A stretch of DNA of 64,000 nt from Planctomycetota bacterium (GTDB taxonomy: Bacteria > Planctomycetota > Phycisphaerae > Phycisphaerales > SM1A02), in NCBI GenBank assembly GCA_016873255.1, contig VGXR01000005.1, forward strand, positions 1-64,000, read 5' to 3'. How positions within the stretch are numbered: position 1 is the stretch's first letter; every line of letters begins with the position of its first letter. A model generated the notes under the pieces. The model saw only the letters and a program-made list of their open reading frames with translations, was not told the origin of the DNA and did no database searches. The position numbers were made by a program, and so were the translations under genes. Below are positions 46,995 to 55,117 of this stretch, piece by piece.

Positions 46995-48702
46995 GCGGGC
47001 GCGGGCCATCCTCGGGCGGATCGCGCTCGCCGCGGCCGCCGCGGCCGCCGGCGGCTGCCAGACCGACCTCTTCAAGGCGCAGGTCACGCCGTACACCGCG
47101 CCCGACGAGGCGCGCCGCGAGATCCAGCCGCTCGCGCTCTCGGAGGTGGAGTTCGGGCCGCCGATCCCGACCGAGGAGGCCGTCTCCAAGGCCACGGTGG
47201 GCGGGTTCAAGGGCACCCAGTACGACGAGAGCCGCACGCTCTCCATCTCCGAGGTGCGCGCGCTGTCGCTGGCCAACAACCTCGACCTGCGCGTGCAGCT
47301 GGTGGCCCCGGACATCGCGCGCACCACCATCACCGAGGAGGAGGCGAAGTTCAACAGCGTGTTCTTCGCCAACTACAGCCAGAACAACCAGAACACCGCC
47401 AACCAGCTGCAGAACTCGCAGGGTGTGTTCGCGGAGCAGGCGCAGGTGGGCGTGCGCGTGCCGCTCGCCACCGGCGGCACGGTGAGCTTCCAGCCGCAGT
47501 ACACGACCAGCTCCACGCAAGGCGTCCAGGACCAGGGCGGCCTGCTGTTCTCGATCAGCCAGCCGCTGCTGCGCGGCGCGGGCGTGGACGCGAACACCGC
47601 CTCCATCCGCGTGGCCAAGCTGCAGGGGCAGATCACCGACACGCGCACCAAGCTCGAGGCCATCCGCATCCTGTCCAACGCGGACAAGGCCTACTGGAAC
47701 CACTACCGCAGCTTCCGCGAGCTGGAGGTGCGCAAGCAGCAGTACGACCTCGCCATCATCCAGCTCGAGCGCGCGCAGCGGCGCGTGGACAACGGCGATG
47801 CGCCGCAGGTGGAGCTCCTGCGCGCGCAGAGCGGCGTGGGCTCGACGCTGGAGGCGCTGATCCTGGCCGACGCCGGCCTGCGCAACCGGCAGCGCGACCT
47901 GAAGCGCATCCTCAACGACCCGGACATGCCCATGCAGGACGGGACGCTCGTCATCCCGGCCACGCAGCCCAACCCGCTCGGGCTGCAGCTGGACGCCAAC
48001 GTGATGGCCGACGGCGCCGTGCGGAACCGCATGGAGATGCTGGAGCTCGAGTTGCAGCTCGCCGTGGACGCGTCCAACGTGGAGGTGGCTCGCAACGCAT
48101 CGCTGCCCCTCCTCACCGTCGACTACACCTACGAGAGATTCGGGCGCGGCAGCGGCTTCTCCGAGACATTCAGCAACCTGAGCGATGCGGACCAGTACCG
48201 GGTCGCCGCGCGCGCCGAGATCCCCATCGACAACGAGGCGCGCCTCAGCCAGCTGCGCCGCGCCGTGCTCAGCCGCGTGCAGCGGCTGGCCACCAAGGAC
48301 GCGCGCGCGCTTGCCATCCGGCAGGAGGTGTTCAACGCCGTCGACAACCTCGACACGGCGTGGCAGCGAATCCTGGCGGCGCGGCTCGAGTCCATCCTCG
48401 CGGCGCGTACCTACGAGGCCGAGGTGCGGCAGTTCGAGGTGGGCCTGCGCACGAGCATCGATGTCCTCGAGGCCGCGTCGCGCCTCGGCGACGCGCAGAC
48501 GCGCGAGGTGAACGCCCTCTCGGGCTACGAGATCGCGCTGATCGACGCGGCATTCGCGACGGGCACCACCGTGGGCGGAACGCGCATCCGCTGGGACGAG
48601 CTGCCTGCCCGCAACCCGTCCTCCGAGCCGCTCACCGGCTCGGATGGCGAGCTGCGTCCCGAGTCGGTCCCGGGCCCGACAGCTTTAGCTCCGCCATCCT
48701 GA
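46987..48702 (+). CDS. Outer-membrane efflux lipoprotein, TolC/NodT type
   Basis: A 571-residue outer-membrane factor with a lipoprotein signal (ALAAAAAAAGGCQTD, Cys 24 as lipidation site) and two OEP repeats. The first contains LSISEVRALSLANNLDLRVQLV, the second NRMEMLELELQLAVDASNVEVARN. Long coiled-coil helices (for example VRQFEVGLRTSIDVLEAASRLGDAQTREVNAL) match the TolC tunnel. The C terminus is Ser/Pro-rich. It overlaps the permease start region and, convergently, the sigma-partner gene by 71 bp. Confidence 0.92.
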   Translation: MSERARAILGRIALAAAAAAAGGCQTDLFKAQVTPYTAPDEARREIQPLALSEVEFGPPIPTEEAVSKATVGGFKGTQYDESRTLSISEVRALSLANNLDLRVQLVAPDIARTTITEEEAKFNSVFFANYSQNNQNTANQLQNSQGVFAEQAQVGVRVPLATGGTVSFQPQYTTSSTQGVQDQGGLLFSISQPLLRGAGVDANTASIRVAKLQGQITDTRTKLEAIRILSNADKAYWNHYRSFRELEVRKQQYDLAIIQLERAQRRVDNGDAPQVELLRAQSGVGSTLEALILADAGLRNRQRDLKRILNDPDMPMQDGTLVIPATQPNPLGLQLDANVMADGAVRNRMEMLELELQLAVDASNVEVARNASLPLLTVDYTYERFGRGSGFSETFSNLSDADQYRVAARAEIPIDNEARLSQLRRAVLSRVQRLATKDARALAIRQEVFNAVDNLDTAWQRILAARLESILAARTYEAEVRQFEVGLRTSIDVLEAASRLGDAQTREVNALSGYEIALIDAAFATGTTVGGTRIRWDELPARNPSSEPLTGSDGELRPESVPGPTALAPPS

Positions 48703-49111
48703 CCATCGTCCGCACCTCCGCGGGGACCGAGTCGTCGGCGGTCACGCTGCGCAGCGCGCGCAGGAGCGCCTCGTCGTCGTGGTTGGAGATGCGCTCGCCG
48801 TGGAAGAGGAAGGCGCTGGCGGTGGCGGCCACCGCGAGCCGGCTTCCCATGGTCCGCTCCCCGGTCGTCTCGCCTTCGGCGCGCAGCGCGGCCCAGAGCA
48901 CGCGGGCGCGGCGGATGCGGGAGACCGGGGTCGTGGGGTCGGTGAGGAGCGCCACCGCCGAGGGGCGCGAGGGATCCACCTCGTGGGCGATCCAGTCGCC
49001 GGCCGAAATCGCCGGCTGGTCGAAGGCGCGCAGCACCCAGGCCAGCGTGTCGCGCAGGGACTCGTCGTCGAGGGGCTCGGGGCGGTGGTTGCGGTCGGTA
49101 TCGCCGTTCAT
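48632..49111 (-). CDS. Unknown protein translationally coupled to an ECF sigma factor
   Basis: A 159-residue soluble protein with no membrane helix, zinc motif or recognised domain. The N-terminal part (DDESLRDTLAWVLRAFDQPA) and the rest are helical. A hydrophobic patch (MGSRLAVAATASAFLFHG) is too short and polar to be a clear membrane span. The start ATG at 49111 overlaps the sigma-factor stop (ATGA), so the two are made together. An anti-sigma or sigma co-regulator is the natural guess; this is inference. The last 71 bp overlap the convergent TolC gene. Confidence 0.7.
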   Translation of the reverse strand: MNGDTDRNHRPEPLDDESLRDTLAWVLRAFDQPAISAGDWIAHEVDPSRPSAVALLTDPTTPVSRIRRARVLWAALRAEGETTGERTMGSRLAVAATASAFLFHGERISNHDDEALLRALRSVTADDSVPAEVRTMVRMAELKLSGPGPTRDAARHPSR

Positions 49112-49830
49112 GCGGAACGTCCTTCCATGAGTGCAAGCAGTGCGCGCAGCTCGTCGCGCGCGGCGGCGTCCGAGCGGTCGACGGTGGTGCCGACGAGCCG
49201 CAGGAGGTGCCCCGCGAACGCGCGGCGCATCGAGACGATGGTGTTCGAGACCTTGCTGGGCACGTCGAGGCCCCAGCGCCTCATCAGCAGCTCGTACGAA
49301 GCCGGCTCGGCGCCCTCGAGCATGGGCCGGAGGATGCGCGACTCGAAGATGTCCCACGCCGCGCCGCGGCCATTGGCCATGCAGTCGTTGCGCAGGGCAT
49401 CGGAGGCATCGCGGATGAGCATGCTGATCCACGCGCGGTGGAACGCGGCCTCCGGGGCGGCATGGCGCGGGTCGCCAACCGCATCCGCGGCGAGGTCGTC
49501 GTTGCGGACCACGCGGCCATCGGCGGGCTGCCGGCGCGCCGCATGGTCGTGGCGGTAGCGGTCGGCCAGGTAGTTGCGCACCGCGCTCAGGAGGAGCGTG
49601 CGGAACTGGCCCCGGCGCTCGTCGAGCTTGGAGGTGAGGTCGCGGCCGAGGAGCACGTCGGCGATGAACCCCTGCGTGAGGTCACGGGCCTCCTCGTCGC
49701 GGCGGCCGGCCTGGCGGATGTAGGCGTAGATGACCCCCCAGTAGCGCGTGGCCGCCTCTGCCGCGGAGGCGGGGGGGCGTTCGCGGAGGTCGCGAGCGGG
49801 GTCCGGGGACGGGTCGCTGGGCGTGGTCAT
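49108..49830 (-). CDS. ECF-type RNA polymerase sigma factor
   Basis: A 240-residue sigma-70-family protein. Region 2 is recognisable in TRYWGVIYAYIRQAGRRDEEARDLTQGFIADVLL, LDERRGQFRTLLLSAVRNYLADRYR. Region 4 is poorly conserved: the C-terminal part (YELLMRRWGLDVPSKVSNTIVSMRRAFAGHLLRLV) retains a helix-turn-helix-like stretch. This form, with a long divergent middle, is typical of the planctomycete ECF groups with GQFRTLLL. ATG 49830 is chosen; GTG 49863 and ATG 49854 are alternatives. Confidence 0.83.
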   Translation of the reverse strand: MTTPSDPSPDPARDLRERPPASAAEAATRYWGVIYAYIRQAGRRDEEARDLTQGFIADVLLGRDLTSKLDERRGQFRTLLLSAVRNYLADRYRHDHAARRQPADGRVVRNDDLAADAVGDPRHAAPEAAFHRAWISMLIRDASDALRNDCMANGRGAAWDIFESRILRPMLEGAEPASYELLMRRWGLDVPSKVSNTIVSMRRAFAGHLLRLVGTTVDRSDAAARDELRALLALMEGRSA

Positions 49831-50003
49831 GCAGGTGTCCGGGGACGGTCGCATGGGTTGCACCAGTCCCTGATACGGAAGACGACGGCCGATCCATGCA
49901 GGTGCGGCGGACTTCCGCAGGCCGGCCGCGCGGCCGTCCGATAAGGGCAGGCGCCGAAACGACGATCCCCCGGGCCATGGCCGGGGGATGGTGCGCGTGA
50001 GAG

Positions 50004-50351
50004 TGGAGCCGAGGGGAGTCGAACCCCTGTGCCGAAACAGTCCGCACGGTGCCTCTACGCGTGTGTCTGCGGAACGATTGTCGTCCGGGCGTGTCCCCGC
50101 AGCGGGGCGCTCCGTTCCAAGACATGCGTCATCTCGACCCGCCGAGGCATGTCAGCCCATTGGGTCCAGCCTGATGTTTGACAGCGGCTCCCTTACTCAG
50201 GCGTGGGAGAGCTCGCTGCGTCGCCTAATTAGGCGGCGAGAGCGTACTGCGTGTTGGCAGTCGTAAGGTTTGCATGCTATTTACGTGGCCGGCATGCTCC
50301 ACGACGCGCCACACCGTGCGTTGCCTGTCCGGTCGATGCCGGTACGGCCCC
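50004..50351 (-). ncRNA. ssrA: Transfer-messenger RNA (tmRNA)
   Basis: The minus strand begins GGGGCCG (5' end at 50351) and ends CGGCTCCA (3' at 50004). The two ends form a 7-bp acceptor stem with one G-T pair, and the 3' part carries a T arm, AGGGGTTCGACTCCCCT. The tag reading frame at 50273-50229 encodes ANLTTANTQYALAA followed by TAA; the ALAA end is the standard degradation signal for ClpXP-type proteases. CCA is not encoded. This one-piece tmRNA is about 348 nt. The interval also contains G/C-rich pseudoknot-like inversions. smpB is not in the window. Confidence 0.95.
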
Positions 50352-50445
50352 AGGTTGAGAAAGAACTCCGACACGAGGAGTGTACGACTCAGGGCGCCGC
50401 CCGAAGGTCGGAAAATGGAGCGGAGCCGCAGTTTCCGGTTCTCAC

Positions 50446-50925
50446 ATGAGCACGAAGCACGAAACGACGCGCGTCCTCTTCCTCTGCCTCGGCAACATCT
50501 GCCGCAGCCCGGCTGCGGAGGGCATCTTTATCCACCGCGCTCGCGAGCGCGGCGTGCTCGGCCGCTTCGAGGTGGACAGCGCCGGCCTCGGCGGCTGGCA
50601 CGCGGGCGACCGCCCGGACCCGCGCACGCTCAACGAGGCCGCCCGGCGCGGCATCCACCTGCCGAGCGTCGCGCGGCAGGTCACCGCGCGAGACTTCGAC
50701 CACCATCACCTGATCGTCTACATGGATGCGCAGAACCTGGCGGGGCTGGAGCGCCGGGGCGCACCGCGCGAGAAGCTGCGCGCGATGACGGACTTCGGCG
50801 CGGGTGCCGCACCCGACGACGTCGCGGACCCCTACGAGCACGGCCCTGAGGCGTTCGCGGCGATGTTCGACCACCTCGAGCGCGCGGTGGATGCCATGCT
50901 CGACGAGCTCAGCGGCGCCGGCTGA
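50446..50925 (+). CDS. Low-molecular-weight protein-tyrosine phosphatase
   Basis: A 159-residue LMW-PTP or arsenate-reductase-like fold. The P-loop CLGNICRSPAAEG gives the C(x)5R catalytic signature near residue 14. The general-acid Asp lies in DVADPYEHGPEAF. The start ATG follows the tmRNA promoter region; the first 22 upstream codons in frame are not used. It probably dephosphorylates protein tyrosine or small arginine-phosphate substrates; with no adjacent tyrosine kinase the target is unknown. Confidence 0.92.
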   Translation: MSTKHETTRVLFLCLGNICRSPAAEGIFIHRARERGVLGRFEVDSAGLGGWHAGDRPDPRTLNEAARRGIHLPSVARQVTARDFDHHHLIVYMDAQNLAGLERRGAPREKLRAMTDFGAGAAPDDVADPYEHGPEAFAAMFDHLERAVDAMLDELSGAG

Positions 50926-50998
50926 CCCCATCGCAGGACGGCGCCGTGCTGCGGATCGTGCGCCCGCCGAAGATGGTCCGGGAGGAACGGGAGCAGTC

Positions 50999-51658
50999 TC
51001 AGTGCCACTCGACGGCGTGCCCGAGCGCGGCGCGGCCCGCGGGGATCGGGGCGCGCTCGCGCGTGGTGCAGTAGTCGCTGCCGCCCATGCGGCCGACCGC
51101 GCGCAGGAGGTCGGCATGCACGTGCATGCGCTCGTTCACCAGCCCGTCGGCCAGGTGCACGCGGACCACCTCGCCGACGAGCAGGTTGCCCGCGCCCTGG
51201 CGCCCGGGAGCCATGCGGATCACCTGCAGCGTGCGGCACTCGAACGTGACCGGGCTCTCCGCGGGCCGCGGCGCGCGCACCGCGCTGCCCGCCACCGGCG
51301 TGAGCCCGGTGAGCTCGAACTCGCTCTCGCCGTGCGCCAGCGGCTCGGCGCACGCCACCACGCGCGCGATGTTCGCCTCGGTGGCCACGCTGACCGTGAA
51401 CTCGCCGGTGCCGCCCTCGGCCACGGGCTTGGCGTTGCGGAGCGTGTCCTTCTCGCCCGTGCCTCCCGGCGGGTTGGCGATGCTCACCACCAGCGTCATC
51501 GGGTCGGACCCGCAGCCCATGAAGAAGCTGAAGGGCGCCAGGTTCGGCCGTCCTTCCGTGCTGCTTGTGCCGACCACCGCGATGGGGCGGGGCACGATGG
51601 CGCCGATCATCAGGTTGTAGCGCAGGCTGGCGGGGATGGACGCGACGTCGAGTTCCAT
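50999..51658 (-). CDS. Flavin reductase-like domain protein
   Basis: A 219-residue protein with a flavin-reductase-like (PF01613-type) split-barrel fold: NLMIGAIVPRPIAVVGTSSTEGRPNLAPFSFFMG at the start, VVSIANPPGGTGEKDTLRNA, and GNLLVGEVVRVHLADGL with HVHADLLRAVGRMGGSDYCTTRE. FMN binding is likely. Partners are unknown; no oxygenase neighbours. It is 16 bp downstream of the SerA-like gene on the same strand. Confidence 0.85.
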   Translation of the reverse strand: MELDVASIPASLRYNLMIGAIVPRPIAVVGTSSTEGRPNLAPFSFFMGCGSDPMTLVVSIANPPGGTGEKDTLRNAKPVAEGGTGEFTVSVATEANIARVVACAEPLAHGESEFELTGLTPVAGSAVRAPRPAESPVTFECRTLQVIRMAPGRQGAGNLLVGEVVRVHLADGLVNERMHVHADLLRAVGRMGGSDYCTTRERAPIPAGRAALGHAVEWH

Positions 51659-51674
51659 GGCGCGTCCCCGCCGG

Positions 51675-52940
51675 TCACATCCGCCGTGTGATGGTGCTGA
51701 GCGTCGCGCTGAGGATGTTCGCGTTGGCGCGGATGGCCTTCAGCTGGTCCTCGCTCGGCGCCTTGGCCACCTGGATGCGGGCCAGGCCCGCCTCGCCGCC
51801 GGCGTAGACGATGTTCTCCATCTCCTCGACGTTGATGCTGGCCTCGCCCAGGATCTCGAACACGTGGGCAAGCACGCCCGGGCGGTTGACATGCCGCACG
51901 GCGAGCAGGTTGGTGGCCGGCGTGGCCACCGCGCGGTTGACGCAGTTGGGCACGTGCCCGCGCTCCGTCCATGCGCGCACCACGCGCACGACCTCGTCGG
52001 CCACGGCCCGCTGCGCCTGCTCGGTGAGCGCGCCCACGTGGTGCGTGCCGATCACGCCGGCCTCGTGCACCAGCGGATCCGCGAACGTGCCCTCGTGGCC
52101 CTCGGGCTCCTCGGCCCACACGTCGAGGCCCACTCGCAGCCCGCGCGTGCGCACGGCGTTGCGGAGCGCGGCCTGCTCGATGACGCCGCCGCGGCTCGTG
52201 TTCACGAGGATGGCGTTCGGCTTCAGCGCGGCGATGAACTTGTCGTTGATGAGGTTGTCGGTGTCCTCGCCGCCGCCGACGCTCACGCTCACCACCTCGC
52301 TGAGCTTGGCGAGGTTCAGGAGGCTTCCGCAGAAGCCGCATCCGTGCTCGAGCGCCTTCTCCTCGGTGAGGTTGCGGCTCCAGGCGATGACGTCCATGCC
52401 GAACGCGCGGCCGATTCCGGCGATCTCCTGCCCGACCTGCCCGAGGCCCACGATGCCGAGCGTGCGGCCGTGCAGGCCCGCGGCCTGCGCGAAGTCGCGC
52501 CGGCGCCAGTGCCCCGCGCGCAGCGCCTCGACCTGCTCCGGCAGGCGCCGGTCGCAGCCGAGGATGAGGGCCCATGCCAGCTCGGCCACCGCCGTGGCGT
52601 TGCGGCCGGGGCAGTTGGCCACGAAGATGCCCCGGCGGCTCGCCGCGGCCACGTCGACGTGCTCGGTGCCGGTGCCGGCGACCACGATCATCGCCAGCCG
52701 CGGGCTGGCCGCGATGGCCTCGGCGGTGACGGGCGTGGTGCCCGTGATGAGGACCTCCGGTGCCGTGTCCTTCACCGCCCGGGCCAGGGTGCCCTCGGCG
52801 AGCTCCGGGTCGTTCATCACCAGGCAGCCGAGCCCCCTGAGCGCGTCGAGCCCGCTCTTGGCGATCGGGTCGCACACCAGCACCTTGGCGGGACCGGCGT
52901 TGCTTGCGGCGGACGGGCCCTGCGATGCGAAGGCAGTCAT
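51675..52940 (-). CDS. D-3-phosphoglycerate dehydrogenase-like 2-hydroxyacid dehydrogenase with C-terminal ACT domain
   Basis: A 421-residue NAD-dependent D-isomer 2-hydroxyacid dehydrogenase. NAD is bound by LGIVGLGQVGQEIAGIG. The catalytic Arg is in LVNTSRGGVIE, Glu in GLDVWAEEPEG and His in VIGTHHVGALTEQA. The C-terminal 80 residues are an ACT-like regulator domain (VNRPGVLAHVFEILGEASINVEEM), as in SerA, which is inhibited by serine. Serine biosynthesis is the most likely role; another 2-hydroxyacid cannot be ruled out. Confidence 0.88.
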   Translation of the reverse strand: MTAFASQGPSAASNAGPAKVLVCDPIAKSGLDALRGLGCLVMNDPELAEGTLARAVKDTAPEVLITGTTPVTAEAIAASPRLAMIVVAGTGTEHVDVAAASRRGIFVANCPGRNATAVAELAWALILGCDRRLPEQVEALRAGHWRRRDFAQAAGLHGRTLGIVGLGQVGQEIAGIGRAFGMDVIAWSRNLTEEKALEHGCGFCGSLLNLAKLSEVVSVSVGGGEDTDNLINDKFIAALKPNAILVNTSRGGVIEQAALRNAVRTRGLRVGLDVWAEEPEGHEGTFADPLVHEAGVIGTHHVGALTEQAQRAVADEVVRVVRAWTERGHVPNCVNRAVATPATNLLAVRHVNRPGVLAHVFEILGEASINVEEMENIVYAGGEAGLARIQVAKAPSEDQLKAIRANANILSATLSTITRRM

Positions 52941-52986
52941 GCAGGAAGTGTAGCCGTGGGCAGGGCGCGGCCCGGCCGCACGCAGG

Positions 52987-53682
52987 TCAGGCGACCGGCC
53001 GGCTCGTGACGAACAGTCCGCAGCGCGGCGCGAGCGGGCCGGTGGCCGCGGCGACGTCGCCGTCGGGCGTGATGATGACGAGCGGCATGGTGCCGTGGAG
53101 GTGCGCGGCCACGACCTGTGCCGCGCCGCCGCGCAGCTCCTCGGCCGCGAGGTCGGCGAGCGCCGTCACGTACGCCTGCGGATGGCGCACGTCCCATGCG
53201 CTGTGCGTCGAGCCATCGGTCGGCGACACGAAGTGGTAGGCGGGCCGCTCGTTGGTGTCGCACACGAACTGGTACGACAGGTCCGGCGACGCATCCGTGC
53301 ACACGAGCCCCGGCACCAGCTGCGCGCCGATGGCGTCGAGGTCGGCCTTGGCGGCCGCGATCTCCTCGTCGGAGGCGGCGTTCGGGAAGAGGTGCACCAG
53401 GTCGCGCGTGTCGGCCGCGCAGACAAGCCCCATCCAGCGCTTGCCGCCGTGCGCGGCGCGGTACACGAACATCCGGGGCGTGGTGTCCTCGGCCAGCGCG
53501 CCGCCCTGCACCAGTTCGTCGAGCGCGGCACGGACCGCAGCGCTTCCCGTGACGCCGCCGAGCACGCGTGCGAACGTGGTGGCCGGGATGGCCGCGGTGT
53601 CGGCGCCTGCGTCCGGGGCGCAGGCAACTTCGACGGCGCGAGCCTTGGGTGGACGGAACATCGTGGTCGCGGCGACGCGCAT
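52987..53682 (-). CDS. Degenerate DUF1015-like protein
   Basis: A 231-residue protein resembling a shortened DUF1015. It starts MRVAATTMFRPPKARAVEVA, reminiscent of the FRG/PPYD opening, and carries FVYRAAHGGKRWMGLVCA and an expected (Asp/Glu)-loop DLVHLFPNAASDEEIAAAKADL. The YIADGHHR block of the family is replaced by QVVAAHLHGTMPLVI. Thus the fold is likely kept and the presumed active site altered. The ATG at 53682 is chosen. It is divergent from the HD-GYP gene. Confidence 0.6.
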   Translation of the reverse strand: MRVAATTMFRPPKARAVEVACAPDAGADTAAIPATTFARVLGGVTGSAAVRAALDELVQGGALAEDTTPRMFVYRAAHGGKRWMGLVCAADTRDLVHLFPNAASDEEIAAAKADLDAIGAQLVPGLVCTDASPDLSYQFVCDTNERPAYHFVSPTDGSTHSAWDVRHPQAYVTALADLAAEELRGGAAQVVAAHLHGTMPLVIITPDGDVAAATGPLAPRCGLFVTSRPVA

Positions 53683-53843
53683 GGCCGGGCCGAATTCTAG
53701 TGGGCGCGCCTGCGGGGCAGCGGGGAGGGTTATTCCCGGCCCTTCGCGCGTTCGTCGGAAAAAGCGGAGCAGTCGCTTCAGTCGGCCCATGGCTGCGCCG
53801 ATCGCCTCGCTGCGGCGCACGGCGCCAGGAGGTCAGAAGCAAG

Positions 53844-54611
53844 ATGCAGGACCCGATCGAACGCACCCGCCCCGAGATCGCCCCCACCGATGCGCCCGCC
53901 GGCCAGCTGCCGCGTGCCGCGCGCTCGGCATGGATCCGCGCGGAGCCGCGGTCCACGCCCGTGGACCCGGTGCCCGCGCGCCCGCTCACCGACTGCAGCC
54001 TGTCGAGCCTGGTCGGCGAACTCGTCGAGCAGATCGATGCCGCCGACCCCCTGCAGTCCGGGCACGCCGTTCGCGTGGCCGCGCTCGCCACCATGCTCGG
54101 CTCCTCGCTCGGCATGGACGCGGCCGAGCTGCGCAACCTTCGGATCGGCGCGCTGCTGCACGACGTCGGCAAGATCCTGGTCCCTGCGGAGATCCTGCAG
54201 AAGGCCGGTCCGCTCACCGTCGCCGAGGCATCGACCGTGCGCCGGCACACCGTCTACGGCGGCACCATCCTCCGCCGGATCCCGGTGCTGGCGTTCGCGG
54301 CCTCGGCCGCCCGCTGGCACCACGAGCGCTGGGACGGGCTTGGATACCCCGACGGGATGGTCGGGAACGGCATTCCGCTTCATGCCCGGATCGTGTGCGT
54401 GGCCGATGCGCTTGATGCCATGACCAGCGTTCGACCGTACCGCGCGCCCGTGGCGCTCGACCAGGCCTTCGAGGAACTCGAGGTCCAGTCCGGCGCGCAG
54501 TTCGACCCCATGGTCGTCTCCGCGGTCGGGCCACTGGTCCAGGCCATGGGCTTCCGGGATTCTTGGGATTCCCTCGCAAACCAAATCAATGCCTTGCCCG
54601 CGGCGGCGTGA
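53844..54611 (+). CDS. HD-GYP domain protein (probable cyclic di-GMP phosphodiesterase)
   Basis: A 255-residue protein. About 60 Pro/Arg-rich residues precede an HD-GYP domain: SGHAVRVAALATMLGSSLG, LLHDVGKILVP (HD), RRHTVYGGTIL, WHHERWDGLGYPDGM (HHExxDGxGYP) and CVADALDAMTSVRPYR. All metal ligands are retained; the GYP loop is present. It should cleave cyclic di-GMP or related dinucleotides. AGGAGG lies about 12 bp upstream. The diguanylate cyclase at 3.5 kb is the other half of this signalling. Confidence 0.9.
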   Translation: MQDPIERTRPEIAPTDAPAGQLPRAARSAWIRAEPRSTPVDPVPARPLTDCSLSSLVGELVEQIDAADPLQSGHAVRVAALATMLGSSLGMDAAELRNLRIGALLHDVGKILVPAEILQKAGPLTVAEASTVRRHTVYGGTILRRIPVLAFAASAARWHHERWDGLGYPDGMVGNGIPLHARIVCVADALDAMTSVRPYRAPVALDQAFEELEVQSGAQFDPMVVSAVGPLVQAMGFRDSWDSLANQINALPAAA

Positions 54612-54653
54612 TTTCGTGTAACTTCCCGATCGCGGTGGCGGCGGTCGGAGTTT

Positions 54654-54671
54654 CGTGCCCGCTCGGGCACG
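54654..54671. terminator. GC hairpin between HD-GYP and sigma-like genes
   Basis: CGTGCCCG (54654-54661), CT, CGGGCACG (54664-54671): a perfect 8-bp dyad 42 bp after the HD-GYP stop, without a T-tract. The terminator or regulatory role is not clear. Confidence 0.45.
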
Positions 54672-54749
54672 GTCGACACGGATGTTGATGTTCTGGCCCG
54701 CCAGCCGAAGGCCGGTGTTTCAGCCGAAGCGTTGCAAAGGAGTGCACGC

Positions 54750-55073
54750 ATGTCGGATGTCATCGAACTGCGGGAACGGAAGGTCAACCGCTGCACAACG
54801 GCGGGTCGTGGCGATGTCCTGCTGCCGGAGGTGCTCGAGGCTCGCGACGGGTTCCTCGCGCGGGTGCTCGAGATGCTCTCGCACCATGAACGCATGGCGC
54901 TGCGCCTGCACCACAGCAATGGGCTCACCTATGGCGCGGTTGCGGCTCGCATGAAGCTGCCGGAGTCGATCGCGCGTGACCTGATCGCAAGCGGCGAGCG
55001 CACCATCCGTGCGGCGCAGCTTGCGTTGCTCGAGGCGCTCTCCGAGCAGGCCCCGCGGGCGGCCGTGCGCTGA
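54750..55073 (+). CDS. Sigma-70 region 4-like HTH protein
   Basis: A 107-residue protein with only a sigma region 4-like helix-turn-helix: MLSHHERMALRLHHSNGLTYGAVAARMKLPESIARDLIASGERTIRAA, which matches the RNA polymerase sigma recognition helix in form. No region 2 is present, so it cannot bind core like a full sigma factor. AAAGGAG precedes ATG 54750 by 8 bp. Perhaps a regulator of flanking genes or a remnant of a sigma factor; unresolved. Confidence 0.72.
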   Translation: MSDVIELRERKVNRCTTAGRGDVLLPEVLEARDGFLARVLEMLSHHERMALRLHHSNGLTYGAVAARMKLPESIARDLIASGERTIRAAQLALLEALSEQAPRAAVR

Positions 55074-55117
55074 CGCGCCGGGTGCGCTCCGCGGGCGCGG
55101 GGCGCGGCATCGTGGCC

